Of a stretch of 64,000 nt of DNA, positions 20,560-31,524 are shown in pieces. The translations under genes and the position numbers were made by a program. The number at the start of each line of letters is the position of its first letter. The first letter of the stretch is position 1. The stretch covers positions 38,931,501-38,995,500 of the forward strand of contig NC_134150.1 in NCBI RefSeq assembly GCF_033958435.1. The letters run 5' to 3'. The DNA is from Carettochelys insculpta (Eukaryota; Chordata; Testudines; Carettochelyidae). The notes under the pieces are model-generated. The model saw only the letters and a list, made by a program, of their open reading frames with translations, was not told where the DNA came from and searched no databases.

Positions 20560-21180
20560 GGCATAGACCTGGCCTGTATGTGTGTGTGTGGGGAGAGACC
20601 AGGTTCCTTGGCCAGGCAAAGATCAAGCCCCAGGAGCTCCAGTGCAGTTCTCACCTTACCTACTCCCCAGATTCTACTCTAGATATAGGCTGGCACTTGG
20701 ACAGAGTGTCTAAGTCCCTTGGTCTAGTGTGGCAAGGTCAGGCCAGAGGGCTCCAGCAGAGTGGGAGACTGGCAACCCACAGGAAAAAAAAGACCTGCTA
20801 AATACAAGCAGAGAGCAGCAGGACAATCAGTAGCAGCTGGGAGGGAGCTGGCAGGGGCAGATTTGGGCCAGCTGACTCCACGGTGGGCTTGATGAAGGCT
20901 TGAGGCAGACCCTCCACAGCTGAGAGAGTGAGAACTAGGGGCGAGGCACAGGAAAGAGAGAGTTAGAAAGCTTAAGTTGAGAACAAGACAGACCAGCTCT
21001 GGCTCAGGAGAGCAGAGGAGGGAGCCCCTGGAGCAGTGGCTGGGCTCCCTGCCCTGGAGACCTATTGCAAAGCCCAGCCCCTGCGGGGAGAAGGGGCGAG
21101 AGACTGGAGAAAGTGAAGAGACTAAACTGAACCATGGTCTGGGTAAGAGGGGCCCTTGCCACAGTAGTTAATATTGGACT
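20560..21180. other. GC-rich unclassified block, possibly LTR-related
   Basis: Moderately GC-rich, rich in GGAGCTGGCAGGGG- and CAGGAGAGCAGAGG-like segments, without a conserved ORF. The composition is like LTR/leader regions of turtle retroelements, but no diagnostic terminus was found. Confidence 0.3.
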
Positions 21181-22146
21181 TTACACTCTGCCTCTAGTGC
21201 CACTGTGTGTGCAATCCTACTGCACGGATGAAACGGTGCAGCTTTAAAATCTGCTCAGATTTAATTGGATCTAAAAGTTGTTCATGGAGGCGTATGGGCA
21301 GACAGGATGGTTCAGCTGTCTGAGTAAACTTCTATGCAGCTGATATATTAGCCTTTAAGGAAACACGGTTAAATTCTAGGATTATCAATAATCCAATTAC
21401 ACTAAACAGTACAAGTTATAAAGGAGAGCGAAAGGAAATGGATCTGGAAATGGGATACTGGCTTACGTAAAAGAATTCCAAAACCTGTCTGGATGTCAGT
21501 ACTGTTAAAATTGATCCCAATTTATGACTCTTCAGGATTTTATTAGCATGTTAGATAAAAGTTAGATACATGTTTATCCAGGAAGGCCCGGATCCTGAAT
21601 GTGAGAGCAAGATACTAACATTCTAATAAATAATTGGTTTGCATAATAGATGCCAAAATTAGATGACTAGCTAGGCAGTATGATGCATTTTACAGACTAA
21701 AGTCTATGACAAAAGAGACTAGGACTGGCCTTGTTTTTCAACATGAAAGATCGATTTTTCAAGAGGCCTCTGAGAATGCCTCTGCTGTGGTTAGAAGGCC
21801 ACTGAGTGATACTTGCAAAATCCCACGTTTGCCTGGGTATTTTTGCTACAAATCATGTAATTGATTGTACATGTGTATCAATCCTGTAGGTGTCTTTTCC
21901 AAGACCGCTGTACATTTGGTTCCCAAACGTACCGAGAAACCCAATGGTACAAAACTCATGAGACAGGCTCCCCAAAATCATCACCTTTGCTTTTAAAATA
22001 ATAAATGCTGTTGTTTTTTTTTATTTGAGTTCAGGTTTCTCAGAATACAAGTTACACTCATTTTACATTTTCAAGCCTTTCACTCACACCATGAGGGTTA
22101 GAAACTTATTTTTTCCCCCAACAAAAGCTAAGATTCTTTGTAATCA
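21181..22146. other. No gene or repeat recognised
   Basis: Unassigned AT-rich sequence. Confidence 0.45.
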
Positions 22147-22158
22147 CATCATTCTAGA

Positions 22159-22566
22159 CTCAGAGGGGCAGTCATGTTAGTTTGTAGCTTTACAAATAAA
22201 GAGCAGCCCCATAGCAACTTAGAGACTAACGAATTTATTAGGTCATGAGCTTTCATGGGTAAGACCTACTTCTTCAGATGAATGGTGTAGAAAAATAGAA
22301 TCCAGGGTTTATACAGCAGAGAGGGGGATTGGAGGAAGAAAAAATGGAGTTACCTGTCACTAGTAGGACCAGTTGATGATGCAAATTAACTTGGATGTGT
22401 CCCCTTCCTGAGAATATCAAAGGTGGGGAAATTGCTCTTGTAATGCATAAGACAATTAGGAGCTTTGTTCAGGCCTAGGTTTTATGTGTCAAATTTGCAA
22501 ATGAATTCCAATTCTGACCTAATAAATTTGTTAGTCTCTAAGGTCCAACAGGACTGCTTGTTATTG
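22159..22566 (-). mobile_element. Foldback PLE end, copy 4 (long, older)
   Basis: The left end holds the tail (TCAGAGGGGCAGTCATGTTA) and body of a PLE in reverse orientation, reaching into PLE coding sequence (minus-strand SELEFICKFD near 22486-22517). From 22518 an inverted arm returns (CCTAATAAATTTGTTAGTC to ACTGCTTGTTATTG). The imperfect 11-bp TSD ATCATTCTAGA / ATCAATCTAAA (22148-22158, 22567-22577; 9/11) brackets the unit. The divergence between arms shows this is older than copies 2, 3 and 6. Confidence 0.75.
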
Positions 22567-22589
22567 ATCAATCTAAAAGTTGGGGTACA

Positions 22590-22760
22590 GCAATTTGATG
22601 AGAGAGCTCTTCATTCTGGCACCTGAAGCTATACCTGTTCCAGTGGCTGGAAGATGAAGCACAAAATTGGAATTCATTTGCAAATTTGACTTCACATTTA
22701 TCAACATGGAATTTTACCTGGCATTTTGTCGTCCTGTCATCCCGTTTTGGGATATGCATC
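22590..22760 (+). mobile_element. PLE coding fragment
   Basis: Plus-strand sequence encoding KLEFICKFDF near 22660-22695, matching the segment before the conserved GLN of the PLE C-terminus. It lies just right of copy 4 in the opposite orientation. A separate fragment or a rearranged continuation of copy 4 are both possible. Confidence 0.55.
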
Positions 22761-22764
22761 AACA

Positions 22765-23350
22765 TGCATTAGTGAAGTATTAGAGAAAGCAACAGGGTCC
22801 ACACAGGCCAGTTAATACTCATCATGATAATCCACCTTAAAATTTACACCCCTTCTATGTAGGCTAATGCACTGTGTGGCCAAGCCCTTCATGACGCTCT
22901 GCAAAAGCTAGCCAGTGCTTAAGACATCCTGCTTCAGCTCCAGAGCATAGCACACTGTATCATTTTGTGTTGGGTGACAACAACATAGAGCTAGATTCTT
23001 GCTCGTTCACTCACTCTGAGTGCCCCCGGGTACACAGTAGAAAGACCAGTTACTCAGAAGAGGGAACTGGAATTTCTGTAAACAGGGATTAGATATGTTA
23101 CTCGATGACAAATGGATCTGACTGCCAGTTTCAGGCATGTGGTGCCTAATGCCAAACTGGCAAGCACCCTCTTGAAATGCACATGTATAAGGCATCTGCA
23201 CTCATTGAACTGCTGTACTTTTATGGTAATAAGCACAGGAGACCATTATACTACAGATTTTTGTGCATTCAGATGTGTTGGCTCAAACTGAGCTCACTGG
23301 CTGTGAGATGCTTACAGGAGAGAATTAACTGTTTACATGACACATGCATA
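22765..23350. other. No gene or repeat recognised
   Basis: Unassigned sequence. Confidence 0.4.
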
Positions 23351-23358
23351 CTATAGAC

Positions 23359-23859
23359 CAGTGTTTCTCAACCTTTTTGCAATAAAGTACCTCTTTTTAA
23401 AAAAATTATAAGTACCCCCAGACTTCTCTCATGTACCCCTGAGGGTATGCATACCACCAGTTGAGAAACATGGTCCTAAGGTAAACTGATGTCTTGAAAC
23501 AAGTGCCATTCAACCTTTGCAGATGACGGTACCCTTTTCAGATTTGTTTTGCATCCCATCAAGTTGCACCTCGCTTAAAAATGACTTCCTTACAAAAACA
23601 TGCAAAACTATCACAGAAGACTACTACTTGAAAACTTGCTTTCTCCCATGGTATGATTGAACAGATGAATTGGAATAGAAATACTGTACTTACATGTCAG
23701 TATAAGACCTATGAAGCAGTAGAAAAAAGACACCATCTACTGACTTAACTAGTGTTTTTTATGTAGGCTGTTGTAAAACTAGGCAAATGTCTTGATGCAC
23801 CCCCTGGAAGACTCTGGTGTACCCCCAAGGGTGCACGTATCCATGGTTGAGAAACACTG
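23359..23859. mobile_element. Non-autonomous hAT transposon
   Basis: Terminal inverted repeats CAGTGTTTCTCAACC and TGGTTGAGAAACACTG are the classic hAT (Charlie-type) ends. Flanks CTATAGAC (23351-23358) and CTGTAGAA (23860-23867) match 6 of 8, as an aged 8-bp TSD. Near the left end an internal CAGTTGAGAAACATGG repeats the terminus, so a second element or an internal duplication is possible. No transposase. Confidence 0.85.
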
Positions 23860-23869
23860 CTGTAGAACA

Positions 23870-24817
23870 CACAGCTAGGTGTGATGCTATTAACAATGTG
23901 CAGAAACTCGCAGCTCCGTGTATTGACAAAGACAGTGCCATGTGCAAGTGAGTTTCTGCTTCACATGCCAAAGAGTGAAACAACTATGAATTGGCATCCT
24001 GCTGGACAAAGAATATGCAACATGCGCCAGTAGGAATCTGCAAATAGGGGAATGATTGAGAGGATAGGAGTAAACAAGGACACAGAGTAACAACATAAAT
24101 AGAGCTGGTTGGGAGAAAGTGGGTGGGGGGAGTACATCAGCAGAAAATTTATCCATTGAATTTAAAGGACTCCTCAAAAACTTAAATAATTTTTACTGCT
24201 GAAAAATGCAGGGAAGAAAGAGAAACAAGATAGCTCGTTTGAAACCTCTGGGCTACTGCAGCTTCTACCTGTGCAACCTCATTAGCTTAATTAGCAAAGG
24301 TGCAATTCTCTGGACCAGCAGCCTAACTCAAAAGCATCTCCCTAAACCTTCTCCCACAGTGGATTCTCTTCATCCCAAACATCCCTTCCAGTGATGAAAA
24401 TGGAACATTCCCCAGCCTGCAGTAAAAGACACCAAGAGACGAGACGCTCCTGAATGCTACACAATGGGGAGACAATCAAAATGAGAATGAACCCCCAAAC
24501 AACAGACTGACATTTGCAAACAGATCAGGATAGTGCCTGCAGACATCAGAATGTGTAATTCCAAAGTGTCCAGGACCAACAGGATATATATGTGCTTTGC
24601 AGATCTTTGAAAGTTTAGCATTAACTTTATAAGAAAATATCATTTAGAGCCCAGCCTAATCCAAAATCAGAGGAGTCACTGGGGGAGGATTTCTTACATG
24701 TGCCAAAAGTGACTCAACCGCATAATCCCACCCTTGGAGTCTTCCAATAGACTCCAAAGGGCTTTGAGTCAGTCCCTGTGTGATTACTGATGTTCTATTG
24801 CATTCAGGGAAAATATT
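23870..24817. other. No gene recognised
   Basis: Unassigned sequence between the hAT element and the PLE copy. Confidence 0.4.
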
Positions 24818-24840
24818 AACAGGAATAAGAGAACAAGAAG

Positions 24841-25869
24841 AAGAACGGTAATGTACAGAAGCCTGTGACAGAACACTTCAATCTCCCTGGACACTCAAGC
24901 TGCGTCTACACGTGCACGCTACTTCGAAGTAGCGGCACCAACTTCGAAATAGCGCCCGTCGCGTCTACATGCATCGGGCGCTATTTCGAAGTTAACTTCG
25001 ACGTTAGGCGGCGAGACGTCGAAGTCGCTAACCTCATGAGGAGATAGGAATAGCGCCCTACTTCGACGTTGAACGTCGAAGTAGGGACCGTGTAGACGAT
25101 CCGCGTCCCGCAACGTCGAAATTGCTGGGTCCTCCATGGCGGCCATCAGCTGGGGGGTTGAGAGACGCTCTCTCTCCAGCCCCTGCGGGGCTCTATGGTC
25201 ACCGTGGGCAGCAGCCCTTAGCCCAGGGCTTCTGGCTGCTTCTGCGGCAGCTGGGGATCTATGCTGCAGGCACAGGGTCTGCAACCAGTTGTCAGCTCTG
25301 TGTATCTTGTGTTGTTTAGTGCAACTGTGTCTGGGAGGGGCCCTTTAAGGGAGCGGCTTGCTGTTGAGTCCGCCCTGTGACCCTGTCTGCAGCTGTGCCT
25401 GGCATCCCTATTTCGATGTGTGCTACTTTGACGTGTAGACGTTCCCTCGCTGCGCCTATTTCGATGTTGGGCTGAGCAACGTCGAAGTTGAAGATCGACG
25501 TTGCCGGCCCTGGAGGACGTGTAGACGTTATTCATCGAAATAGAGTATTTCGATGTCGCTACATCGAAATAAGCTATTTCGATGTTGGCTGCACGTGTAG
25601 ACGTAGCCTCAGTGGCAGATTTAAGGGTGACAGTTCTGAAACAAAAAATTTTTAAAAATCAAATGGAGAGAGAAATCTCTGAGCTGCAATTTATTTGCAA
25701 ATTTGATTCCATTAACCATGGATTAAACAGAGACTGGGAGTGGCTCACAGTTTACAAAGGCAGTTTCTCTGCTTTGGGTGCTAATAGCTCCCCATTAGAC
25801 TCTGACAAAGGCTCACATCCCCCTGTCTGCTCTGACTTGTTTTTTTCCTCTTTTGATAAGTACTGTTGA
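24841..25869 (+). pseudogene. PLE ORF C-terminus (downstream of GIY-YIG core), split by MITE
   Basis: The frame reads NGNVQKPVTEHFNLPGHS up to 24897 and, after the MITE and one TSD copy, continues VADLRVTVLKQKIF, then EISELQFICKFDSINHGLNR. HFN.PGHS.ADLRV and the terminal P/H-GLNR motif are hallmarks of the C-terminal endonuclease region of Penelope-like proteins. The catalytic reverse transcriptase and the GIY-YIG core itself are absent through 5' truncation. It is non-functional. The assignment rests on motif memory, not alignment. Confidence 0.8.
24898..25608. mobile_element. 711-bp CpG-rich MITE inserted in the PLE ORF (TSD TCA)
   Basis: Left end AGCTGCGTCTACACGTGCA and right end TGCACGTGTAGACGTAGCC are near-perfect inverted repeats. 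TCA at 24895-24897 and 25609-25611 is the TSD, and it is fixed independently because removing the insert restores GHS-VADLRV in frame. The interior is rich in TTCGAAG, GTCGAAG and ATCGAAAT motifs and contains further GTGTAGACG copies near 25089, 25434 and 25520, so it may be composite. No transposase. CpG sites are largely intact, which suggests a young or recently mobile family. Confidence 0.88.
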
Positions 25870-26122
25870 TACTGGGCCATTTCCACCTTGATGAATAGAC
25901 CTTGTCAGCTCTGGCCCTCCCTCTTACTAGGATGCCACTCTTTAAATACCCCTCTGAAACCACCCCTACCACTCATGCATCTGATGAAGCGGGTCTTTGC
26001 CCATGAAAGCTTATGCTCTCAAATATCTGTTAGTCTCTAAGGTGCCACAAGACTTCTTCTTCTTGTTCTTGAAGCTACAGACTAACACGGCTACCTCTCT
26101 GATACTTGTCAACAGGAATAAG

Positions 26123-27018
26123 GTCACTCACAAAAGCTTAGTGCACAAGTGTCCTCTATATTGCAGGGGCAAGTGTTTGTCAGAGTTTACAAGCAAAGAT
26201 ACACATCATCTGAATACATAAGTACAATGAGACAGCATGGCAGCTGGGGTAATTCCATTGCTTTGCTTTTTTTGTTTTTGTTTTTTTGTTTTTTAAGAAA
26301 ACATATAAATAAATGGCAGCAGAGTATCATCATTAAGTCCAAATCTGTTCTCTTTTACACCCAGACAATTATGAGGCTTCAAGGGTATAAACAAGAGCAG
26401 CATGTCTCCTGTTACATTTACAGCAAAAAGCAATTCATTGTTGAGCTGAACAGCAAGCTGCCAGATGAGAGAAACTAGGAAAATTAATGTTTCTGAACCA
26501 ACAGAATGGACAAACTAAAGCAAGCTCCACCTTCCATAAAACACAGGGTTAAGCAACAACTTGGGGCTTCACTAACTGTATCTTCCCAGCTCCCATGCAT
26601 TATGTACTCCTGAAATGTCTTTCTTTTAGCCATATCCCCATTTCACTATGTGCTAATCTCAGAAATGTGCAGCTAGTTAAACTGCACTTGAGCCATGCAT
26701 GGCATGAGAATGGCACAGAAGGATTGCTGGATTTCAGCCAGTCCCGTGGCCTTTTGCTTTCAGGGGCTTCATTATTCTCCTGTGCAAACATTTGTTGGAC
26801 TGAAGATTGACATTGTGCAGGGTTTCGGTTTCAAAACAGCTTTTCGAGATTAAGATGAGTGATTATTCCCATTAAATTCTAGGCATGTTTTGTTGCCAAC
26901 ACCCAGAGTAATGCTCTGCAATCTTACCTTATGAGGTCTCCAACCTGCAGCACAACATTACTTTTTATTTGTACTGCAATAGCCCCTAGAGGTCCAACCA
27001 AAAATCAGGGTCCTATTG
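26123..27018. other. No gene recognised
   Basis: Unassigned. A T-rich run lies near 26265-26295. Confidence 0.4.
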
Positions 27019-27026
27019 TTCTACAC

Positions 27027-27350
27027 TGGGGTCAGCAACCACCAGCACAGATGCCAAGAGTGGCACACACGCCAATTTTCATCAGTACGTGAGGCAGGAG
27101 CTCACTCTCCCTCCGCCATGCAGCTGGGAGCTTGCTCAAAGCCAGGCCACCTGTGGATTAACAAAAGACCAGCTAATGCTACCAACCATCACCTAAATAG
27201 TAAAGCTCTGCATCTTCATTTATTTATTAATGAAGCTGTTGTAAGTACAACTATTAGCGACTTTAAAAAGTATGACCAGCACACTGATCATAGGTAGAGG
27301 TCAAAAGGTCAAATTTCAGCACTCCGCCTCGGAAAGATTGCTGACCCCTA
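27027..27350. mobile_element. Non-autonomous hAT-like MITE
   Basis: Ends CTGGGGTCAGCAACC and GATTGCTGACCCCTA form an inverted repeat of the GGGGTCAGCAAC class of hAT termini. The 8-bp TSD is not convincing (GTTCTACA and CTCTAGGC). No transposase. Confidence 0.7.
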
Positions 27351-27604
27351 CTCTAGGCTCTCTACCACTACCTGATAATTGTCCAGGTCTAGGTCCCCAA
27401 GGCTATTTAGACACCCAGGATCCATGGCAATAAAAATAAAATACCTCTGAGGATCTAGGCCTAAACTCTTGACTGCAAAGACTTCCACACTTGTTCATTC
27501 AATGGGACTGCTCACAAGTTTGACGTTTCACATACTGAAGTCTTTTTATGACCAAAGCTTCTGCACACAAGGCCAATGAAGCTGGGAGAAAGATAACACT
27601 ATCA

Positions 27605-27700
27605 TCCCTCATTTACTTATGGAAATTGAGTCCCGGTGATTTCCCAAAGGTATCACCAAGGCTGTGGCAGAGTTAGGAACTGAATGAATGCAGCCCAGCT
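27605..27700 (-). mobile_element. MIR-type SINE fragment
   Basis: CTCATTTACTTATGGAAATTGAG followed after a gap by CAAGGCTGTGGCAGAGTTAG matches, in reverse orientation, the conserved core order of MIR SINEs. Strongly diverged. Confidence 0.5.
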
Positions 27701-27769
27701 ACTTAACCTTCCTCTCAGTTATTACTATATATCATCATGTTTATGTTTTGTCCTTCCAAAATTATGCAC

Positions 27770-28180
27770 AAGAAGAAGAGCATAGAGCCACTGCGGGGGA
27801 ATATTGAAAACCCTGTACCAACTGTGGCTCAAGCAGCAAGACTGCCTGAGTCCCAGCTGGCACAGAGTTCATGCAGCGCCACCGTGAGGGGTTATGCTGA
27901 CCCTGCAGGAACCCATTTGCACTGGGAGGCAGGTGAAATGCTGTTTCCTGGCTCAAATGGGCTGGCGGGGAGCCTGCTCTCTTCCCTGCTGTGGCAAATG
28001 GGGAGGGAGAGAAATGGGCAGGAGCCTGTTGGAGCTGGCATGCGGTTTAAATGCTGTGTCCCATCTCCAAGGGGCTGGCAGGGAGGGAAGCCTGCTCCCT
28101 GGAGCCACCTCTCTTGCACCACAAGTAATCAAGCAACCACTGAAATTTTCAGCAGTTATTCGATTACTCAACATTCCCAG
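27770..28180. mobile_element. Unclassified GC-rich DNA-transposon-like block
   Basis: GC-rich interior ending in AGCAGTTATTCGATTACTCA and then ACATTCCCAG, which resembles the ATCGATTACTCAACATCCC end of a known type of vertebrate MITE. The left end could not be located; the overlapping ORFs have no domains. Confidence 0.35.
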
Positions 28181-28224
28181 ATGGCACTGAGCAGATTTTG
28201 AAAACATGTCTGTGCTCCTTGTTG

Positions 28225-28712
28225 AAGATGGTGTAGTCCACGAGGAGGGCAGTGAAGCACTGCAATGCGTTACCTAGGCTACAGCTATACTAGCATTCCT
28301 CTTTCAAAAGAGGCATGCAAATGAGGGAAATTGAAAATGCAAATGAGGCACAGACTTACGTATCTGGCACTTAATTTGCATATTCTTTCAAAAGAGCCGC
28401 ATCTACACTTCTCTTCTTCTTTCAGAAGATGCTCTTTCAAAAGAAGAATATGCAAATGAGGGGTCTGATATGTAAATATGTGCCTCATTTGAATTTTCTA
28501 TTTTCCTCATTTACATGCCTCTTTCAAAAGAGGAATGCTAGTGTAGACACAGCCCTAGAGAGGTGGTGGAATCTCCATCCCGAGAGGTTTTTAAGTTGCT
28601 TGACAAAGTCCTAACCAGGATGATTTAGTTAGGACTGATTTTGCTTTAGGCAGGGGGCTGGATTGGATGACTTGAGGTCCCTTCCAGCCCTAGGATTCTA
28701 TGATTCTAGTCT
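28225..28712 (+). mobile_element. CR1 LINE 3' fragment interrupted by a MITE
   Basis: CR1 sequence GGGCAGTGAAGCACTGCAAT ... GTTACCTA on the left continues at 28555 as CTAGAGAGGTGGTGGAATC and runs to the 3' end GGTCCCTTCCAGCCCTAGG with ATTCTATG repeats. The MITE at 28277-28554 separates the two parts. Confidence 0.8.
28277..28554. mobile_element. 278-bp palindromic MITE nested in CR1 (TSD CTA)
   Basis: About 40-bp arms: GGCTACAGCTATACTAGC followed by ATTCCTCTTTCAAAAGAGG, and the reverse complement at the right ending GTGTAGACACAGCC. CTA at 28274-28276 and 28555-28557 is the TSD, confirmed because CR1 reads GTTAC-CTA-GAGAGGTGG without the insert. The inside carries more TTTCAAAAGA pairs, so the element can fold on itself. 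Fits the PIF/Harbinger-like group of this window. Confidence 0.85.
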
Positions 28713-28715
28713 GTG

Positions 28716-28923
28716 ATGGATCTGAAACATAAATGTGTTTTTTCCTTGTTTAACTTGTTGCATGCACGACTATGTTGCAAACCCCTCTAGTATGACCATA
28801 ACCATAGTAAATGTAAGTAAATGTGACATTTATGAGCAATCGATGCAGCTGCAAAAAGCAGGTGTGCTGTGGAACTGTTTGCCTCATTGAAGTGTGCAGC
28901 GTTACTGAAAAGGTTGAGAACCA
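28716..28923. mobile_element. hAT-like element, right end only
   Basis: The right terminus AAAAGGTTGAGAACCACTA is of hAT type. The left end, directly after the CR1 3' end, is not recognisable. Confidence 0.5.
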
Positions 28924-29128
28924 CTACTCTAGAAGTCCAATATGGCTGTAATGCATGTGTTTGAGTAGTGAATTCATGCCACCCTCAACAAAACAAAATC
29001 AAAGAGACATTGGGGCCCTTTGAAACTTGCCAGTTGCATCAGATAAATGAGCATTTGTAGTCAGATTACCTTGGAATGCAAAGTATTTCCCATAGCACAA
29101 GAGACTACTGCAGACCCTGAGGTAACTA

Positions 29129-29289
29129 CAGTGCAAGCTTTATTATCCATGGGGAACAGAGGTTGCTGGATAATCAAATGTGCCTGTTATTTGAGCTGGG
29201 ACTGCCAGCTCCTCTTCCACCAGTCCCAGCAGATGCCAGTTAACTGAGCTGGCCAGTTAACCAGTTGCTGGATAACATGGTTTTCACTG
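29129..29289. mobile_element. Tigger/pogo-like MITE (TSD TA)
   Basis: Left end CAGTGCAAGCTTTATTATCC and right end GGATAACATGGTTTTCACTG are imperfect inverted repeats, each flanked by TA (29127-29128, 29290-29291). CAGTG...CACTG ends with a TA duplication fit the Tc1/mariner superfamily. The interior has GGATAATC and CCAGTTAAC motifs. No transposase. Confidence 0.8.
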
Positions 29290-29299
29290 TAAGTGGTTC

Positions 29300-30225
29300 T
29301 TTAGGTACTTAGGTAACCCTTCTTATCACAGCCTCTGAACACGTAGTGAGCAGACTTGAAGGTGAGCCACATTTCTCCCTCCTCATATTTACTCTGCACA
29401 TTAATAAAAGGGGAAGATGCAAAGAGTGAGAAAGGACAGCTAGTTTTCTATTTTCCTCCTTACTACTTGGTGATATGTAGCTTATTCACTGCTCCCATTC
29501 CGCTCCCACCACTTCCATCCATTAATTCACATGCACCTGACAAATATGTTTTATCTACAGGTAACTTCAGCAGAGACACAGCACAACGTTGTTGCCGAAC
29601 TTGTTTGTGCTTCATCACAATTCAAGATGGCAGGCTGTACTCAGGATATGTGGGAAGAGCATGATGGGAAATGAAATATTTTGGTGAGAGCCAGAAGGCA
29701 TATTTTGACTGGGAAAATCAGTAAACCAACAAGTGACCTCAGTTGAGACTGATGGAGGACTACAATGCATTCAGTCTTTAAGTAGAAAAGGGATATTTGA
29801 GGTAATGGAGACATGTGCCACCCACTGCTGTTGCTTTGGTGTACAATTTCTGCGGGAGCCCTTTGTCCAAAATTGGTCACTGAAAGAAACTAGATTCCGT
29901 GCAGTGAAGTGGGATACCCAACTGACGCATCATTTCGTAGCAGCAGAAAAATCTCCAATGGAGCGTTCTTCTTCCTCTCTTATACAGCATTTCATGGCTC
30001 CCAACACTTTTTTGTACGAGCATTCATTGTTTCCAAATAAAACTGTCTGCTATACTTTGAGAGCCTAATCATGTCATCTTCATAAAAATAAGCATGGCAG
30101 TGAGCAAGGTAACACTAGCGGCAAAGACATGGCAACATAGATTACAGAGCGGGCTAACAGCCCACGTATGTGCCCAGGGTCCTTGGCATGCTTGTACTGG
30201 GGGGGTTATTCTGAGCCCAAGCTGT
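29300..30225. other. No gene recognised
   Basis: Unassigned sequence; open frames of about 100 codons near 29356-29664 and 29733-30068 show no domain. Confidence 0.4.
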
Positions 30226-30229
30226 GCTT

Positions 30230-30790
30230 AACAGAAGAACGACCATCCTCCGTCAGACCAAAGTTTCATCTAGCCTAGTCTATTGTCTTCTAACAGTGGT
30301 CAATGCCAGGTGTCCCAGAGGAATGAACAAAACAGGTAATCATCAAGAGATTCCTTCCCTGTCGCTCATCCCCAGCTTCTGACAAACAGAGGCTTGGAGC
30401 ATCATCCCTGCCCATCCTGGCTAAGAGCCACTGATGGAGCTAACCTCCATGAATTTATACGCTTCTCTTTTTGAACCCTGTTGTAGTGTTGGACTTCACA
30501 ACACCCTCCGATAAGGAGTTCTCCAGGTTGACTGCGCATTGTGTGATGAAATACTTCCATTTGTTTGTTTTAAACCTGCTACCTCCTGATTTCATTTGCT
30601 AATGCCTCATTTTTGCGCTATGGAAAGGAGTAAATAAGTCTTCTCTACTCATTTTTTCCACACCACTCATGGTTTTACAGACCTCTATCATATCCCCCTT
30701 TAGTTGTCTCTTTCCAAGCTGAAAAGCCCAGGTCTTACTAATCTTTCCTCACACGGCTGCTGTTCCAGACCCCTAATCATTCCAAATATT
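30230..30790 (-). mobile_element. CR1-derived fragment
   Basis: Reverse complement of CR1 3' UTR and C-terminal coding, recognised from GTGGTCAATGCCAGGTGTCC, a CTTCTGACAAACAGAGGC segment and CATATCCCCCTTTAGTTGTC. No usable frame. Confidence 0.8.
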
Positions 30791-30804
30791 TACTCCCATT
30801 GTTA

Positions 30805-30970
30805 CTAGAGTCCCAGCTAAACTGGGCACTTCTGTGGCTGTGCAGGAGGGATTCTAATGACACCCAGCTGATTTGCAGAGTGCCCACATGCAGGTTTTGT
30901 TTCTATTGGTGGTGCACAGTCGCACATGCCAAATTGATTCAGCCCGTGGATGGAAAAGATGAGAGGGGCT
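30805..30970. mobile_element. hAT-like MITE fragment, same family as 54848-55041
   Basis: TGCCCACATGCAGG, a TTCTATTGGTGGTGCACAG segment and GCCCGTGGATGGAAAAGAT match the element at 54848-55041 in the same order and orientation. The ends are degraded and no TSD is visible. Confidence 0.6.
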
Positions 30971-31524
30971 ATTGGCTGTTACCCATGCTAGCTACCATGG
31001 GTATTGCTTACTTACACTACTATTAAACCTTCTCCTTGAAGGGCAGACATATCCTACTGGCAGGACAGGTCCTAAATTAATACCCCTGAAAGCCTTAAAA
31101 AAGGTGAAGATTGCTGCTATTGCTACAGGAACCCTTAGCAAGTTCAGTTTTCTGGTTGTAGTCAAACATCTAAAAGTTTGGATGCTAATGTGAACTATGT
31201 ACACACTTTGTATCTATAAAACAGAGCTGGGAGTCTCTTAAGGGCATGGTTTCTTGTCAGATTGCCAGCACTTTGGTTCCTTTTCCAAGTGGAAGTGAAA
31301 ATACCACAGGCTCAGCTTGGAGTGCATTATTTTTAAACCATCACTATAGGTTTGGAGCTAGTACGTGGGCGAGGTTATTTCTATGGGACCTGGACAGTCA
31401 TCCTACTTGGCTGCAGAGATGCGCAAAGACATTTTAAAATCATGGGCTGACCTGTAAGGAAAATGTACCCTGAATATTGGGTTGGCTCCTGCTGTTGCTC
31501 CTCAAAACCTGTTTTGGCAACAAA

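Larger units (their letters stand above)
24830..26110 (+). mobile_element. Penelope-like element 3' portion with nested MITE
   Basis: The key copy for classifying the family. From left to right: the end of the PLE ORF, interrupted by a MITE at 24898-25608; a stop at 25867-25869; a 3' UTR; a hammerhead-like core at 25981-26018; and the tail with GACTAACACGGCTACC at the right end. An exact 12-bp TSD, AACAGGAATAAG, lies at 24818-24829 and 26111-26122. PLEs encode a reverse transcriptase and a GIY-YIG endonuclease. This copy is 5'-truncated and keeps only the ORF C-terminus. It has no inverted partial copy. Confidence 0.85.
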
